Assembly: GCA_905250885.1 (NCBI GenBank)
Contig: CAJNOQ010001928.1
Span: 1-27,425 of the forward strand
Length of the DNA: 27,425 nucleotides
Reading direction: 5' to 3'
Source: Didymodactylos carnosus
Taxonomy: Eukaryota > Rotifera > Eurotatoria > Philodinida > Philodinidae
Each line of letters starts with the position of its first letter. Position 1 is the stretch's first letter. Below are positions 1 to 10,963 of this stretch, piece by piece. The notes under the pieces are model-generated. The model was not told the origin of the DNA. It made no database searches and saw only the letters and a program-made list of their open reading frames with translations. The position numbers were made by a program, and so were the translations under genes.

Positions 1-242
1 CTGAAACGTACATTTCTATAGGTTCCGCTATGTTAGTTTTATAAAATTTGTCCAGCCCTTTCGGCTGATTAGAAAAGGGAAAAAACCACATTCCTCCACA
101 CTATCGAATGCCCTCTACAACGTGGTCTTAATGTCTGCCTTGGGCTGAACAAAAAATACTTGATCAGCGAAGTGTCGCGTTACGTGGACAAGCTGTAGAA
201 TTCTTAGAATAAAAAAACTTAGGCAAAAGAATTCGACTTTAG

Positions 243-1351
243 GTATAACAACTAAGACAACCGAGTCTACCAGTCGACCGACAACTTCAAGTTCTAAAAC
301 GACAACAATCAGTATGTTCTCAAAGCAAGTTTTTTTCTCTTCTTCTCATGCTATTTTTCGTATTTTTTCTTTAGCTCGACCAACCAATGCTATAACTGCA
401 CCGACGAGTAAGATCTCAATCTGAATTGGAAGAGCTAAAAACTAATGTGGCATTTTTCTTCTCCTTTCTTACAGTTCATTTGACTACTACAAGTATGACA
501 AGTAGGTGAAACCCTTTACACGTAAGTTACATCAACTTTCATTGCTATTTTCCTTCTGGCTTTTTCTAAGCTCGACTAACTAACGCTACAACTTCAACAG
601 GTAGGAACTGAATCAAAGAGATTAGAATATTTTAGTGTTATTTTCTCTACTGTTTAGCTCGTTTGACAACCGTCAACACAACTACTCGTAAGTGCTTGCT
701 TCAAGCCTTCTAATAACAAAATCAAAGAAGAAAACTTTTTGTTCTGTCCTTTACAGCCTATATTCTAATTGCTGCTCAATGTCGTGGTGCCTCCTGCTAT
801 AACTTCAGTCAATGTTCATCTTCAAATTCACAATGTGTTTGTTTTATGATTGCAAATGGAGCTGGAATTTGTGGACTTGGTTCAGTCCTCTGTACTAGTC
901 TAACAAATTGTAGCAGCAGTAATACATGTTCACAATCAAATACTATTTGTGTAATAAATAGTTGTTGTAATAGACCAGTTTGTTTTCCAGTTGCACAAGC
1001 TGGTGAACAAGTTTGTCCGACAGGAGCTTCAACAAGTACAACTTTCACAACGAGCATTTCACGGCTTCCATTCTCTTCTTCAACGACTGGAGTCACTATT
1101 GGAGGAACTAGTAAGCAATGAAGAAAGCTCGCTCTTTAAAATAGCAAAAGTAACATCTATATTTTGCTTGTTTCAGCTTCGATGTACCCTGGTTCAACAG
1201 CGACGATGCAAACATCAGCAGGAATCAGCCAAGGTACCGCAGCAGCAAGTAAGCAAAAGACTAAAGTACTAAAATATTTTTTTTACTAGTTAACACCTGG
1301 TCTGTGAATTCCTTCAGGCTCAGTTTGACACTGTTCGTGTTCCCTTCCTGA
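243..1351 (+). CDS. 3' part of a multi-exon Thr/Ser-rich, Cys-rich secreted-type protein gene
   Basis: Spliced gene with no single long reading frame. Exons seen: 243-311, 375-407, 475-501, 571-600, 658-687, 757-1110, 1177-1248 and a last exon 1290-1351 (or 1318-1328 with a later acceptor). Every junction falls after codon base 1, each intron is GT-AG and 57-69 nt (the last is 41 or 69 nt), and the joined frame stays open. The first five exons encode a Thr/Ser-rich, mucin-like stretch of about 60 residues. Exon 757-1110 encodes a module with 14 cysteines in roughly 85 residues, containing an internal duplication (QCSSSNSQC, then NCSSSNTC), then a second Ser/Thr stretch. The composition suggests an extracellular, O-glycosylated protein. 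No start codon or signal peptide was found, so 5' exons are missing, either within 1-242 or outside the window. I do not recognise a named family; bdelloid genomes carry many such proteins (background knowledge, not checked). The last exon is the weakest part of the model. Confidence 0.72.
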
Positions 1352-1556
1352 AACGTTCAGTTTCGAAAGGATGTTGATATATTTTTAGAACGAAGATCTC
1401 TTTTAGTTAGCTTTAAGGCATGAAAAAGCTGCTTTGAGTTGTAGGGACATTTCGCCTTACATGCCAACGAATGATCGAGATCCGTAGAAATAAAACGTTA
1501 GTATGCAAATAGCTTGTCGAAAAGCTTAGCTCTTTTACAACTCAGCAAACCCTACT

Positions 1557-2164
1557 TACGAGGGAAGTGCCCCAACTGATAAATCGCTTTTTCAACGAAA
1601 CCGAGTGGACTATAGGTAGTCGACGATGCTGGTCCCCAATATCACCATGAATGCTGCTGCTAGGCCATCAGAGATCGGTCTTCTGGAAAAACAGTTTTTG
1701 AGAAACTCTAAAGAACAACCAAAAGCTTTCTTAATGAGGCGTAATTGTAGTCCATAAATTTCTGATTAAAATGAAGCATCTCCCACCTCTACATGACCTT
1801 TCTTTGCAAAGTTATAGAGTTTACAAGAAAGCCCTCAATTCATTTTTCGTTTTTCTTTCTGTAGCTCTGAGGTGATAATGAACATTTAGGGCTTTTCTTG
1901 TAAACTCTATAACTTTGCAAAGAAAGGTCGTGTAGAGCTGGGAGATGCCTCGTTTTAATCAGAAATTTATGGACTACAATTACGCCTCATTAAGAAAGCT
2001 TTTGGTTGTTCTTTAGAGTTTCTTGAAAACTGGTTTTCCAGAAGACCGGTCTTTCAGCAGCAGCAGCATTCATGGTGATATTCGGAATCAGCATCGTCGA
2101 CTACCTATAGTCTTCTCGGTTGCGTTGAAAAAGCGATTTATCAGTTGGGGTACTTCCCTCGTTA
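1557..2164. repeat. Long inverted repeat (foldback), about 285-nt arms
   Basis: The left arm (about 1557-1846) matches the reverse complement of the right arm (about 1878-2164), with only a few dozen nt between them. By eye about nine of ten bases match, with two small indels. It includes a perfect block of over 50 bases around AAAGCTTTCTTAATGAGGCG. No coding capacity was seen. The arms could form a very stable hairpin if transcribed. It lies about 200 bases after the Cys-rich gene on the same strand. No flanking target duplication was identified. Confidence 0.9.
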
Positions 2165-4270
2165 GAGCTATCGATGTCAAAAGATTTCTCCTCTATATTG
2201 AGTGTCACCAAGCTCTGATTAATCTCAAAAAACAAAGAGAAAATTCGGCTCTATGGCAGATCAGAGTACGATTTTTGATTTTCATCCCCGCTTTTGAGAA
2301 AAAAAGAATTCTATAAAAACTGTCCATGGTTTTTCTAGGTGTTCAACTTAAAAGATTTAAAATTGGGTTCTGCTGGGCCATTGTGTTGAGTTTTTTCTTT
2401 AACTTCACCACTAGTTCTGCTAACGAACTATAATTTCGTCACTTTTTCTTCCATTTTGATTTTTCTCGTTTCTGACTGAGGACATATGTACAGTTCTGCT
2501 ACGTCTGAAATTGAAGAAAAATGTGTTCAATATGTGTTGAAAAATGTGTTGAATATTATAAATATGATCATTCGTCTTTGTGGTGGTGACTACTCAATGT
2601 AATTTGGAATAGATCTCAAAGAAAACTAAATCCAAACTAATCTTTTCTATCGAAACTAATTCAGATTTTTTAGCAAAAAATAATTTAATTAAATTTGAGA
2701 GCTGAAATCGATTTAATAAACTTAGGTCAATTCAGGTTAAATTAATATAGATTATTTCTTACTGATTTAATTTAAATTACTTAAAATTAATTGATTTTCG
2801 CCACTGATTTGAACCAACTTCGAGTAGAAATTAATTAAAATTAGTTCTAGCTGTTGAAATTGGTGTAAACTAATTCATTTTAAATTAATTTAGATCAATT
2901 TGAACTTCTCAAATTCGTGTGAATAAAGTTTTCAGGTTTTGGTAGAAATCTGTCGATCTGATCATTCGTATGATTAACACTTTTCTCTAACTCTTCAATT
3001 CTTATTTCTGCTATGTTAGACATGGACTATTCGAAAAACAAATATTTGGCCCATCTCTTAATGAAATTTTGGTTAAGTTGCTGATCTCAGTAAGAAACAG
3101 TTCAGCGGATTTTGTTTCCATGTCAGTTTGTAGGGAAATAAAATTTATAAAAAAAAGTCTGTTTTCCAAAAAACGCGAACTTGTAAAATTCTTTACTGAA
3201 ACTTTACAGCTGTTGCCTTGTGGCTATAATTTGATCTGTAAAAACTCCCTAGAGACTCCGACAGACCAAAAACTATATTTTCCTCCGCTATCGACTGTGC
3301 TGTACAATTCGGTATTAGTCGTCTCGTTGAAAAACGATGAAAAATTTTGAAAAAGACCCATTGTGCTGGATAATGAAACTTCGCATAGATACTGAAGCCG
3401 TGCGTACAGTTGCAAATGGATTAATTGTTCTCAAATTCCAAAATCTTATATTGATCAAAGCAAAGTTCATGTGTTTCAATCTCTATTCATACAAGATAGA
3501 TTTTGTGTTTTTCGATAGTTGTAATTTAGAGTTTAGAGAGTTAGAATTGCTCCGTTTGTAATTTGAACGAATAAAGCTGATATCAAAATGGATAGACAAA
3601 TAATATAAATCTCATTTAACCAGAGATTTTTTGACACAATTAAGTATTATTTTCGCCATACAAATCTAGTACAAACGTTTAAAAAGGAAGGAAAAAGTAT
3701 CTCAATAGTACACAGTATGACATTTTCATTTCTTTGAAAATCGAAGACAAATAGAAAAAAGTTCATGTTCTCTTTTATTTGCTTTTGCTTTTTATAATCT
3801 ATAGCTATGTGATTATAATCTGGTAAGAACAACAGTCTTCATTTTCATATAATCATTTCATTGCTACACTCATATGATAAATAAAAAAACTAACTTGTGG
3901 TTATATAGTATTTTATTCCTATATAAATAAGTACAGCATAAATGACAACAACAAGATCGACATGGACACTTTATATCTGATACTATATATTCTCATAAGA
4001 GAAAAAGAAAGAAATTTTATTTTTTAAGAACTATCTTACAAATCGTACAGATAAAGTACGTATCTGTTTTACAGTAACAAAAATTTTATTAATTTAAATC
4101 AGACATGTGTTCCATGTCGTTTCCGCTTATTTAAACAAACGATAACATTAACGGGCCTGTCCACGCAAGAGTCAACTTTTACGTAAGTCTGTAAGGTGTT
4201 GTGAATTCATAGCACTTCAGCCGAGCAACGTGCAGAATTGGGGAAAGTCTTATTTTTCCTTCGGATAGTA
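2165..4270. other. AT-rich intergenic DNA, no gene seen
   Basis: No supported coding region. About 2600-2900 is strongly AT-rich, with recurring AATTAATT-type words in both orientations, a low-complexity tract. The short open frames at 3069-3561 lack protein character and splice context. No RNA gene was recognised. Confidence 0.6.
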
Positions 4271-4818
4271 ATTAAGGATACCCCCACCTCCTCTATTCCA
4301 CCTTGTTGCCAAATGCAAAGTTCACGTCCGATTGAGCTCAAATTTATTCCGGAGATAGAAGAGAGAAAAAGGAAATCAATATGTTTTTGCTCAGAATTTT
4401 GTGACATGATCTTCCATGGGTTTTCTGAAAAACTCCAGCTTTCGACCAGTCACATTATGATCCTCGAAAAAATGTTCTAAACGATTTCTTTTTCATTTCT
4501 TTTCAGTGATCATTTTTCAAATATCTCGAGAAAGAAAGCATATTTTTCAAAGAAAATATTTCGAACCTGAGATAGGATATAGAGTACCTGAAGTGAAAAT
4601 GTCGTCTCGATCGGACAACTTTTTCGAGGGATCATAATGTGACTGGATGGAAACGGGAGTTTTCTGAAAACCTATGGAAGATCGTGTCAAAATTCTGAGC
4701 AAAACGATATCGTGTTCCTTTTTCTTTCCTCTGTCTCTGGAATAAATTTGAGTTCGATCGGACGTGTGCTCCACATTTAGCAGCAATGTGAAAAAAGAGG
4801 GAGTGGGTACCCTTAAGT
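4271..4818. repeat. Inverted-repeat element, about 205-nt arms, 130-nt spacer
   Basis: The left arm 4271-4477 pairs with the reverse complement of 4609-4818. Shared blocks include CTCAAATTTATTCC, TTGCTCAGAATTTTG, GATCTTCCAT and AGTCACATTATGATCC. By eye about three quarters of positions match, with small gaps, so this copy is older than the 1557-2164 repeat. Open frames on the minus strand here are produced by the repeat and look non-coding. A diverged relative lies at about 17110-17462, sharing AATTTAT-CAGAGATAGA and the end AAAGAGGG...ATACCCTTAA. Confidence 0.85.
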
Positions 4819-5306
4819 AAAGTCTACAGCTGACTAGTTTAAGTGACATAATATATTTGGTATACGCCACTTTAGTACAAAAGGGCCTTACTGGCATGAG
4901 CTATAGGCAGGTGCTAAGGATAGAGCTAACCTTCGCTTAATTACTATTTGAAAGTAAAATCTTTAGGCTACAAAATGAGACGTTCCCCAGTCAACTAAAG
5001 CGCCATAAATTTTACAAAACGTTTTTTAGCTGGTATGAGCTGCTCAGTTCATTCACCTTTCTCGGATAAATTTTCAATAATTGAACGGAGTAGCCTGTCG
5101 CACACCCCGGTAGTCGGACCAGCCCTGAGAGCACCTTTTTAAATATTACTTCTTTCTTTATCTCTAAAGAAAGTGTTGACCTATGAAACTGTTACACCAT
5201 TAAATCTTTTATTGACCTTTGTTTGAAAGCTACTATATTGAAAAAAAGAACAATACATTATTCAACGTGTACTGTTCCTCCTTGTTCTCCAAACTTGAAG
5301 GATCTC
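4819..5306. other. Intergenic DNA, nothing recognised
   Basis: No reading frame, RNA gene or repeat could be supported here. Confidence 0.5.
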
Positions 5307-6092
5307 TTTTTTTGGCTTAATCATACACCATTCGAAAGCGAATTTCACGCTGATCAAGAATATCTGACTTTTAGCCTTCCCAGTGCACATTATCAGTAAA
5401 GACAATTAAAAAAACTTGAAGAGTCGGTTTTCGAAAAACCACTAACTTCTTTTTAAAACTGAGTAACTTGGCTTCACCTCAATTGAACGCAGTGAAACTA
5501 TGTTTTTCTTATTCAGCGATGAAAACTGCATATAGAACTTACTGTATTTTAAGGTTTCACATAAAAAAATATTTTCTGGGCGCGAAACGAGACCGATATA
5601 TCTTCGGTTTCGAGACCCTCATTTTTGCAGCCTAGCTCTTTGGTAAATACATGAATACACTAGTGGATTCGCCTTGAAACGTAGAAAAAGTATGAATCGA
5701 TTTTTTTGAAACTGCTTTCGGTTGCTGAAAAAATTGATTTTTTTCTCAATCAGAGGCGAAAAAGTCAGAATTCTACTCGTAATTCTCCATCAAAAATCAA
5801 ATTTTATACAGTAGAAATACCATATTCGAGATCAGGATCAAAAACTGAGTCGACTGATGTGTATTTCGGGGCTTTCAGTTGATTTTCATTTATCGGTAAA
5901 AATGGCGATGATTTTTCACCGTGAAAATTAGACAAAAGCTAAGATAATCGGATATGATACATTCGATTCGTTTTTTGACTTCAAGTTTGTTTAATTGTCT
6001 TTACTGATAATGTGCACTGGGAAGGCTGAAAGTCAGATATTCTTGATCAGCATGAAATTCGCTTTCGAATGGTGTATGATTAAGCCAAAAAT
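5307..6092. mobile_element. Terminal-inverted-repeat element, about 786 bp, non-coding
   Basis: Termini of about 110 nt (5307-5417 and 5983-6092) are inverted copies with only about four or five mismatches, including GGCTTAATCATACACCATTC and CAGTGCACATTATCAGTAAA. The 565-nt interior has no open frame worth calling. This architecture suits a MITE or foldback element derived from a cut-and-paste transposon. No convincing target-site duplication was found at the estimated ends, so the superfamily is unknown. Part of the interior (5708-5868) recurs at 24678-24850. Confidence 0.8.
5708..5868 (+). repeat. Dispersed repeat, copy 1 (second copy at 24678-24850)
   Basis: Shares with 24678-24850, in the same orientation, the blocks AATCAGAGGCGAAAAAGTC, AATATCATATTC (one variant base), ATCAGGATCAAAAACTGA and TGTATTTCG, in the same order and at similar spacing. 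It lies inside the 5307-6092 element. Confidence 0.8.
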
Positions 6093-6670
6093 AAATAGTA
6101 CTATAACTTCGAATTTGGAGTGACTTACAAGTAAACAGACGAGTTACGGCTAATGACACTAATGATCCCTTTTGTGTGTTTATTCAATGCTCAGAAAAAC
6201 AACATTTTCCCGTTGAATTAGAGGAGATCTATCGGAAGTCAGAATTGGTCCACGGTTTTGGTAGGATGAAGGCTTAAAAAACTTTACCTTTCACATCGCC
6301 ACTGTGAACAATATCCCGAGAATAATATCTCTTACAGTAATTCTTTCAAAAAAAAACAGATATAAGTGATTCAAGATATTCGAAACCACATACGCATTAT
6401 TTGCAACCACTCAAAAGTAAAAGTAACTAAAATAAACCAAAAAGAGAATATAGAGAAATACATATTGGGCCATCTTTCTTCATCCATTATTTACCTAAAT
6501 TCTTTACTAAATCGAGCAGGGAGTAAGGGCGTCGCAGAAAAAGCAACTGTACCAAAATAAAGTTCAAAGAACATATCATAGACATGAAGAATAAAGAATT
6601 ATTTACACTACTGAGTCTTACATGACCTCACTATTCTGTGAACGAGCCTTAAGCTCTTTCGTCAAGTACT
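6093..6670. other. Intergenic DNA, nothing recognised
   Basis: A 64-codon open frame at 6366-6560 has no recognisable motif and is not called. No RNA gene or repeat pair was seen. Confidence 0.5.
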
Positions 6671-7020
6671 TTTAAGTATCGACGTATGGAGTTGTAGTAC
6701 AAGAAACCCAACCGGTTGTTCGAGGGGTACTTCGGGCGCCGAATAGCCTCGAGAAAATGGCACTTCGGATCCGCGATATAAGCTTTCGAGGGGTATTTCC
6801 GAGTCCTCGCCGCACCCTCGAAACAGCGAGCGCTCGGAAGTCCCGAACATCTCTATTCGACGGCTCGAAATTTTTCTCGAGGACTCGCTACCTATCTGAA
6901 ATCTGCAGGCTCGAAATCGATACCCCACGAAAGCTTATATCGAGGGTCCGAAGTGCCATTTTCCGAGGGTCTATTTTCGAGTACTCGCCGCACCCTCGAG
7001 CGACTTTTTTCGTCTGCATG
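6671..7020. repeat. GC-rich block with internal inverted and direct repeats
   Basis: This stretch is visibly richer in G and C than its surroundings and full of CTCGA/TCGAG words. An inverted pair of about 50 nt (6748-6798 with 6911-6967) shares AAAATGGCACTTCGGA and GATATAAGCTTTCG. A direct pair of about 24 nt (6801-6824 and 6980-7003) shares CTCGCCGCACCCTCGA. Open frames on both strands across it are explained by the composition (few stop codons) and look non-coding. It could be a non-autonomous element or a foreign fragment; ends are not defined. Confidence 0.75.
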
Positions 7021-7456
7021 GGAAGATGCGGAAGAGTGACCGTAAACAGTGGTGTTATACAAAAGATAGTGTAAATCAGATTAAATTGTCGTCCTTCGTA
7101 AGGGTTTCCTGTCAAGTTACACTTGATGACTCACATGAGTTTGGTCAAATATGTAACATACAATACTGCGGATACACTCAATTAAATAGACTACAATCTA
7201 AACTGTAGTAAAAATTGTATCTATAATTTTCGAATATGTTGAAATTTTTCTATTATCAAACACATATAAATTGTTGTTCTTCATGTTATGTCGAACTTGA
7301 TATTTTGGTTTTACTGCGACCTTTCTTTCGCATTATCAGAATACTGTTTGCGTATCAGGATACAAGATTGAGAGTACTCATAAAATGTGCATTCTCGTTT
7401 TAAATTAAATGAATAATATTTTTGTTTAGTTCGTATCACGATATTACTATTCTGCA
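7021..7456. other. Upstream flank of the membrane-protein gene
   Basis: AT-rich sequence with no supported gene, directly before the proposed start at 7457. It presumably holds the promoter, but no individual element could be assigned. Confidence 0.4.
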
Positions 7457-10451
7457 ATGATTATCATCACCTTTTGTTGGTTTTTTATTATTTTATTCGA
7501 ACAAACAAGCAGAGGTGAGCTCTATAAGTATTATATCAAGAGTATTAGAGCTATTCAATTACCGATACAGCCATGCATTCTGTAGGCAACACTGAAACGT
7601 CGCCAGAAACAATCATGGATGATTTGTCATTATTGTCTGAGTCGTGGTCAACAGCAACTATTCATACTGCCTCTCCAACTACAATATCTTTAATAACGGA
7701 TATTTCATTAAGTGAAATAATCATTAACTCTTTCCCAATGATTTCCAGCACAAACATGGATGATGCATCATCATTGCCTGAGTCGTGGTCAACAGCAACT
7801 ATTCATACTGCCTCTACAGTAGCGGAAGAGAATGCGATTGAGTTGACAACAGAAAGATTAGATTCACTTCAATCGACGATATCAGATGACGAACAATCAG
7901 TTATTTCATCCTCTTATTCAATAGTTGACTTGTCTGCTTCATCTTCAACAATTCCAACTATGATATCTTTAACAACGGATATTTCATTAAGTGAAATAAC
8001 CATTAATTCTTTCCCAATGATTTCCAGCACAAACATGGATGACGCATCAGTCGTTAGTCGTCACCAATCGTCTCAGTCGTGGTTAACAACAACTCATCAT
8101 CCTGCTTCATCGATAACTGAAGAGAAATCCACTGGTAATGTTGCTGCCACCGGAAGTTCTACAACACCCCAAACGACTGTTCTCACAACAACAATCATAT
8201 CTACAACAACACTTGTTACTTCAGATGATTTAGTTTATACAGGTATTCTCGCAGCTTGTGTAATTCATATGTACTTTTGCCCATAACTGTTATCGATTTT
8301 TAGATTTTCGACCGTTACCATCAACGTTACCTAATTTGACAATACCTTTCTTGCAAGACAGATTAACTATAATTGTCCAAAATGCATTCGAATGTTTCAA
8401 TAATCCATCAAGCGCATGCCAAACCACTAAAAGGAAAAATCGTGACACTAACGACTGCAATTATGAAGCTAACGTGACTAATTTAGAGAAAGTAAGGTTT
8501 TACTGATTGCAATAAAGGCATGGGTTGCATTCTTATTTCTTTACTCATTCTTTTTGTTGTAGCTTGTACGGAATTTCTACCGCGTCTATTACTATATAAC
8601 TAAATGCAACACGACCGTGAATGGTCAAACAGTTGTAGAAGTTATGAATAGATATTCAAATACAAAAATGTGGCTTCTACTGGGTGCTGAAATTACTGAA
8701 GGAGGAAATGCTCACCTAGCAAGCAACAAGACAAACCCTACGCCACCACCACATCCAACAGATAGAAAACTTTGGTTAATAGGTGCTGTACTCGGTCCGA
8801 TTGCCTTCACTGCACTAGTTTTGCTCATATTCTATTGTTTGTACGTTAAATGCCGTTCACTAAGGAATCGCAGTAAAGGTGATGGCATATATGTATGTAT
8901 TTATACTATCTGTTATTGTATTGTTTCGTTTTATAAACACTATTTAAAAATCTTTAGATTCTATCAAACGAGCCTAACTATTTATCAGAACGTGATACTT
9001 CAGAAGGAATAGTGAGCTCTTGAGCTACGATAATAGAAGCAGTTCAATATTTTTTATTACATGCCATTTTATTTAGAGTTATAAAAATATAGAGGAACAA
9101 CCATTAGGACAACTCACAGCTCGAAGACTCAGAAGCGATGTAACTTCAACTCAGAACACTCGATTAGCACAAGAACCTCACAGACAACAATATCTATCAT
9201 CTGTTAGCTTACCAAAAAGTCGATTTCAATCAACATTATCGGATTCAAGTAAGTTGTAAAGTTGAGCTCAAAAGGTATTGTAAAATCATCAAATAGTTAC
9301 ATACGATTCGGATGGGTAATGATGTTCAGGCGTCGATTTATTCAACTTTTCTCTAAACCGGATCATAAAAAACAACAGACGCTATTTTTCTTATTGATTA
9401 GTGAGATAGCAGTAAACGAGTAATTTATCAATAAATTTATGAGGACGACTAGTTATACTGGTGATTTTTGTTGATCAGGTAACTATGCAGTAAATCATAC
9501 GGCATCATATATTTCATTTCGACGATAATTGTTTCGTTTGATACCCGACAAAAGCTATCGTTGTTATGGTCGATTAATGCCTTTATATTAATTGAACAAG
9601 CATCTCTGTCTTGTTGCTGTAAATATAATCAGTTTACATTGAACACAGGAATATATAGCCATTTTCACAATCAATGTTTTATTGTACATGAATAATGATC
9701 GATTATTGTTATAGAATCGCTTAACATAATTAATAATTTTGATAATCAACGAGCTCTTTCCTTATATTTGATGAACAGAACGTAACGTATTGGTGTACAA
9801 TACGGACTAATTTAGTTGATACTTAAGTCAAGCGTCTATAGAAATGAACAAATTTATATTATCATGCCACAAAACAAATGATTAGCAATACATCACTGAT
9901 TAACATTTCTTCGTCCAGAGGATTAAATAAACATGTGTGTATAAAATCTGTTTGATCACTAGTAACGTAACTCACTGATACTGTTATACCGTTTTAAATT
10001 AGATAGGAGTTTGTGTTGACTTAATCTGTTTGAAATTTTCTAAATCTTTTCACCATTTCTGTTGTTGCTAATTTTACATGTCATGCTGGTTTCATAATTA
10101 AACTACTAAAAAAATATAAGTATTATAACGATTGTCATCGGTGTGGACTTATAACTACTTTATGCCTATCTTTGATCAGAATGTGGCAGTATCAGAGGCT
10201 GTTAAATAATTGTTAGACATAATAATTTGAAATAAGCGAACTCCGAAGAAAACATATTGTATGTAATAAGGTGTTCTATCATTACAGGCTTTCTCACCGT
10301 TACGCTAAATAGATATGAATTGCTATTTCTCGCCATCTTTCGCTAAACTCTTATTATACCTTCAGGTCCAAGACGAACACGAATATCAAGAACGCAAACT
10401 TATCAACATGCCAGTTCGGTATTTGATAACAACGACGAAATTAATTATTGA
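7457..10451 (+). CDS. Single-pass type I membrane protein with Ser/Thr-rich repeated ectodomain
   Basis: Seven-exon model: 7457-7514, 7571-8242, 8304-8491, 8563-8892, 8958-9011, 9077-9248 and 10366-10451; the total of 1560 nt is an exact multiple of three (519 residues plus TGA). Exon 1 encodes a hydrophobic signal peptide (MIIITFCWFFIILF). Exon 2 encodes a Ser/Thr-rich ectodomain in which a block containing ISLSEI-INSFPMISSTNMDD occurs twice and SESWSTATIHTAS twice plus a worn copy. Exons 3-4 encode a Cys-containing juxtamembrane segment, a Pro-rich linker and a transmembrane helix at about residues 376-400, followed by a basic, Ser-rich cytoplasmic tail. The motif TTVNGQTVVEVMN before the helix weakly recalls the juxtamembrane region of KIAA1549/UPF0606 proteins; this is a suggestion only. 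Introns 1-5 are 56-71 nt, but intron 6 would be 1117 nt, so the last exon is the least certain. The exon 4 donor at 8893 was chosen because it keeps exon 5 open. Confidence 0.72.
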
Positions 10452-10663
10452 AATCTACACCCTAGGCAAAAAGAAAACGGACGTTTTTAAAAATCGTACA
10501 TTTAAGTGCATTAAACATGCAACGCTTTAAAATATTTTTAATTTTATGTATGATTAGGCTTCCAGCAAATATATGTAACTAGCTTAAGTACCCGGCGTTG
10601 CTCGGGAAAATTTGATATTACGTACTTGACATAGAAAAAGACATTGTTATGGTCTCCTATTAG

Positions 10664-10963
10664 TTATGGCTCCGGAGTCTCGGCTGCTCTAGAGGCCGCA
10701 TGCCTTGTCCGATCTTCCTCGCATCGAACCTGTCTCTGTGCTGGAGTTTCAGCTGCTGTAGAAGCTGCTTGTCTTGTACGCTGATCATCGACCCGACTGC
10801 ATCTCTGTTCCGGAGTCTCAGCTGCTATGGAGGCCGCATGCGTTGCCCGATCTTCCTGGCGTCGAACCTGCCCTTGTTCTGGAGTCTCAGCTGCTCGGGA
10901 AGCTGCCATTCTTCTCGAAGCCGATGTACTTCTGCCCACCAGGGCTCTTCGTTTTGGTGGCAT
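10664..10963 (-). pseudogene. Helitron protein N-terminal fragment, 99 residues
   Basis: Starts MPPKRRALVGRSTSASRRMA and then carries four copies of an AETPEQ-type motif at residues 25, 48, 71 and 94, an exact 23-residue (69-nt) period, with Arg-rich spacers. Such an MPPKRR start followed by AETPEQ repeats is typical of the extreme N terminus of Helitron Rep-helicase polyproteins in invertebrates (recognised from memory of the family). A TAA ends it after the fourth repeat, so the Helitron-like N domain, the HUH Rep endonuclease and the PIF1-type helicase are all absent. It is a remnant with an intact start, not a functional transposase. The plus-strand open frames over the same bases are its shadows. 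Confidence 0.75.

Noticed and set aside
809-1096. Minus-strand open frame across the Cys-rich exon
   Set aside because: It is the antisense shadow of exon 757-1110, which has splice sites and consistent phase on the plus strand.
2023-2316. 97-codon plus-strand open frame
   Set aside because: It starts inside the right arm of the inverted repeat and runs out of it; no motifs, and composition like its non-coding surroundings.
4547-4897. 116-codon minus-strand open frame
   Set aside because: It lies over the right arm of the 4271-4818 repeat; the matching frame in the other arm is interrupted, so no conserved protein.
6757-7074. Open frames on both strands of the GC-rich block
   Set aside because: GC-rich sequence with few stop codons gives long frames by chance; the protein sequences look like translated repeats.
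8617-9012. 131-codon open frame taken as a complete small membrane protein
   Set aside because: It begins inside exon 4 at a GTG codon and reads through the intron at 8893; the spliced seven-exon model explains it better.
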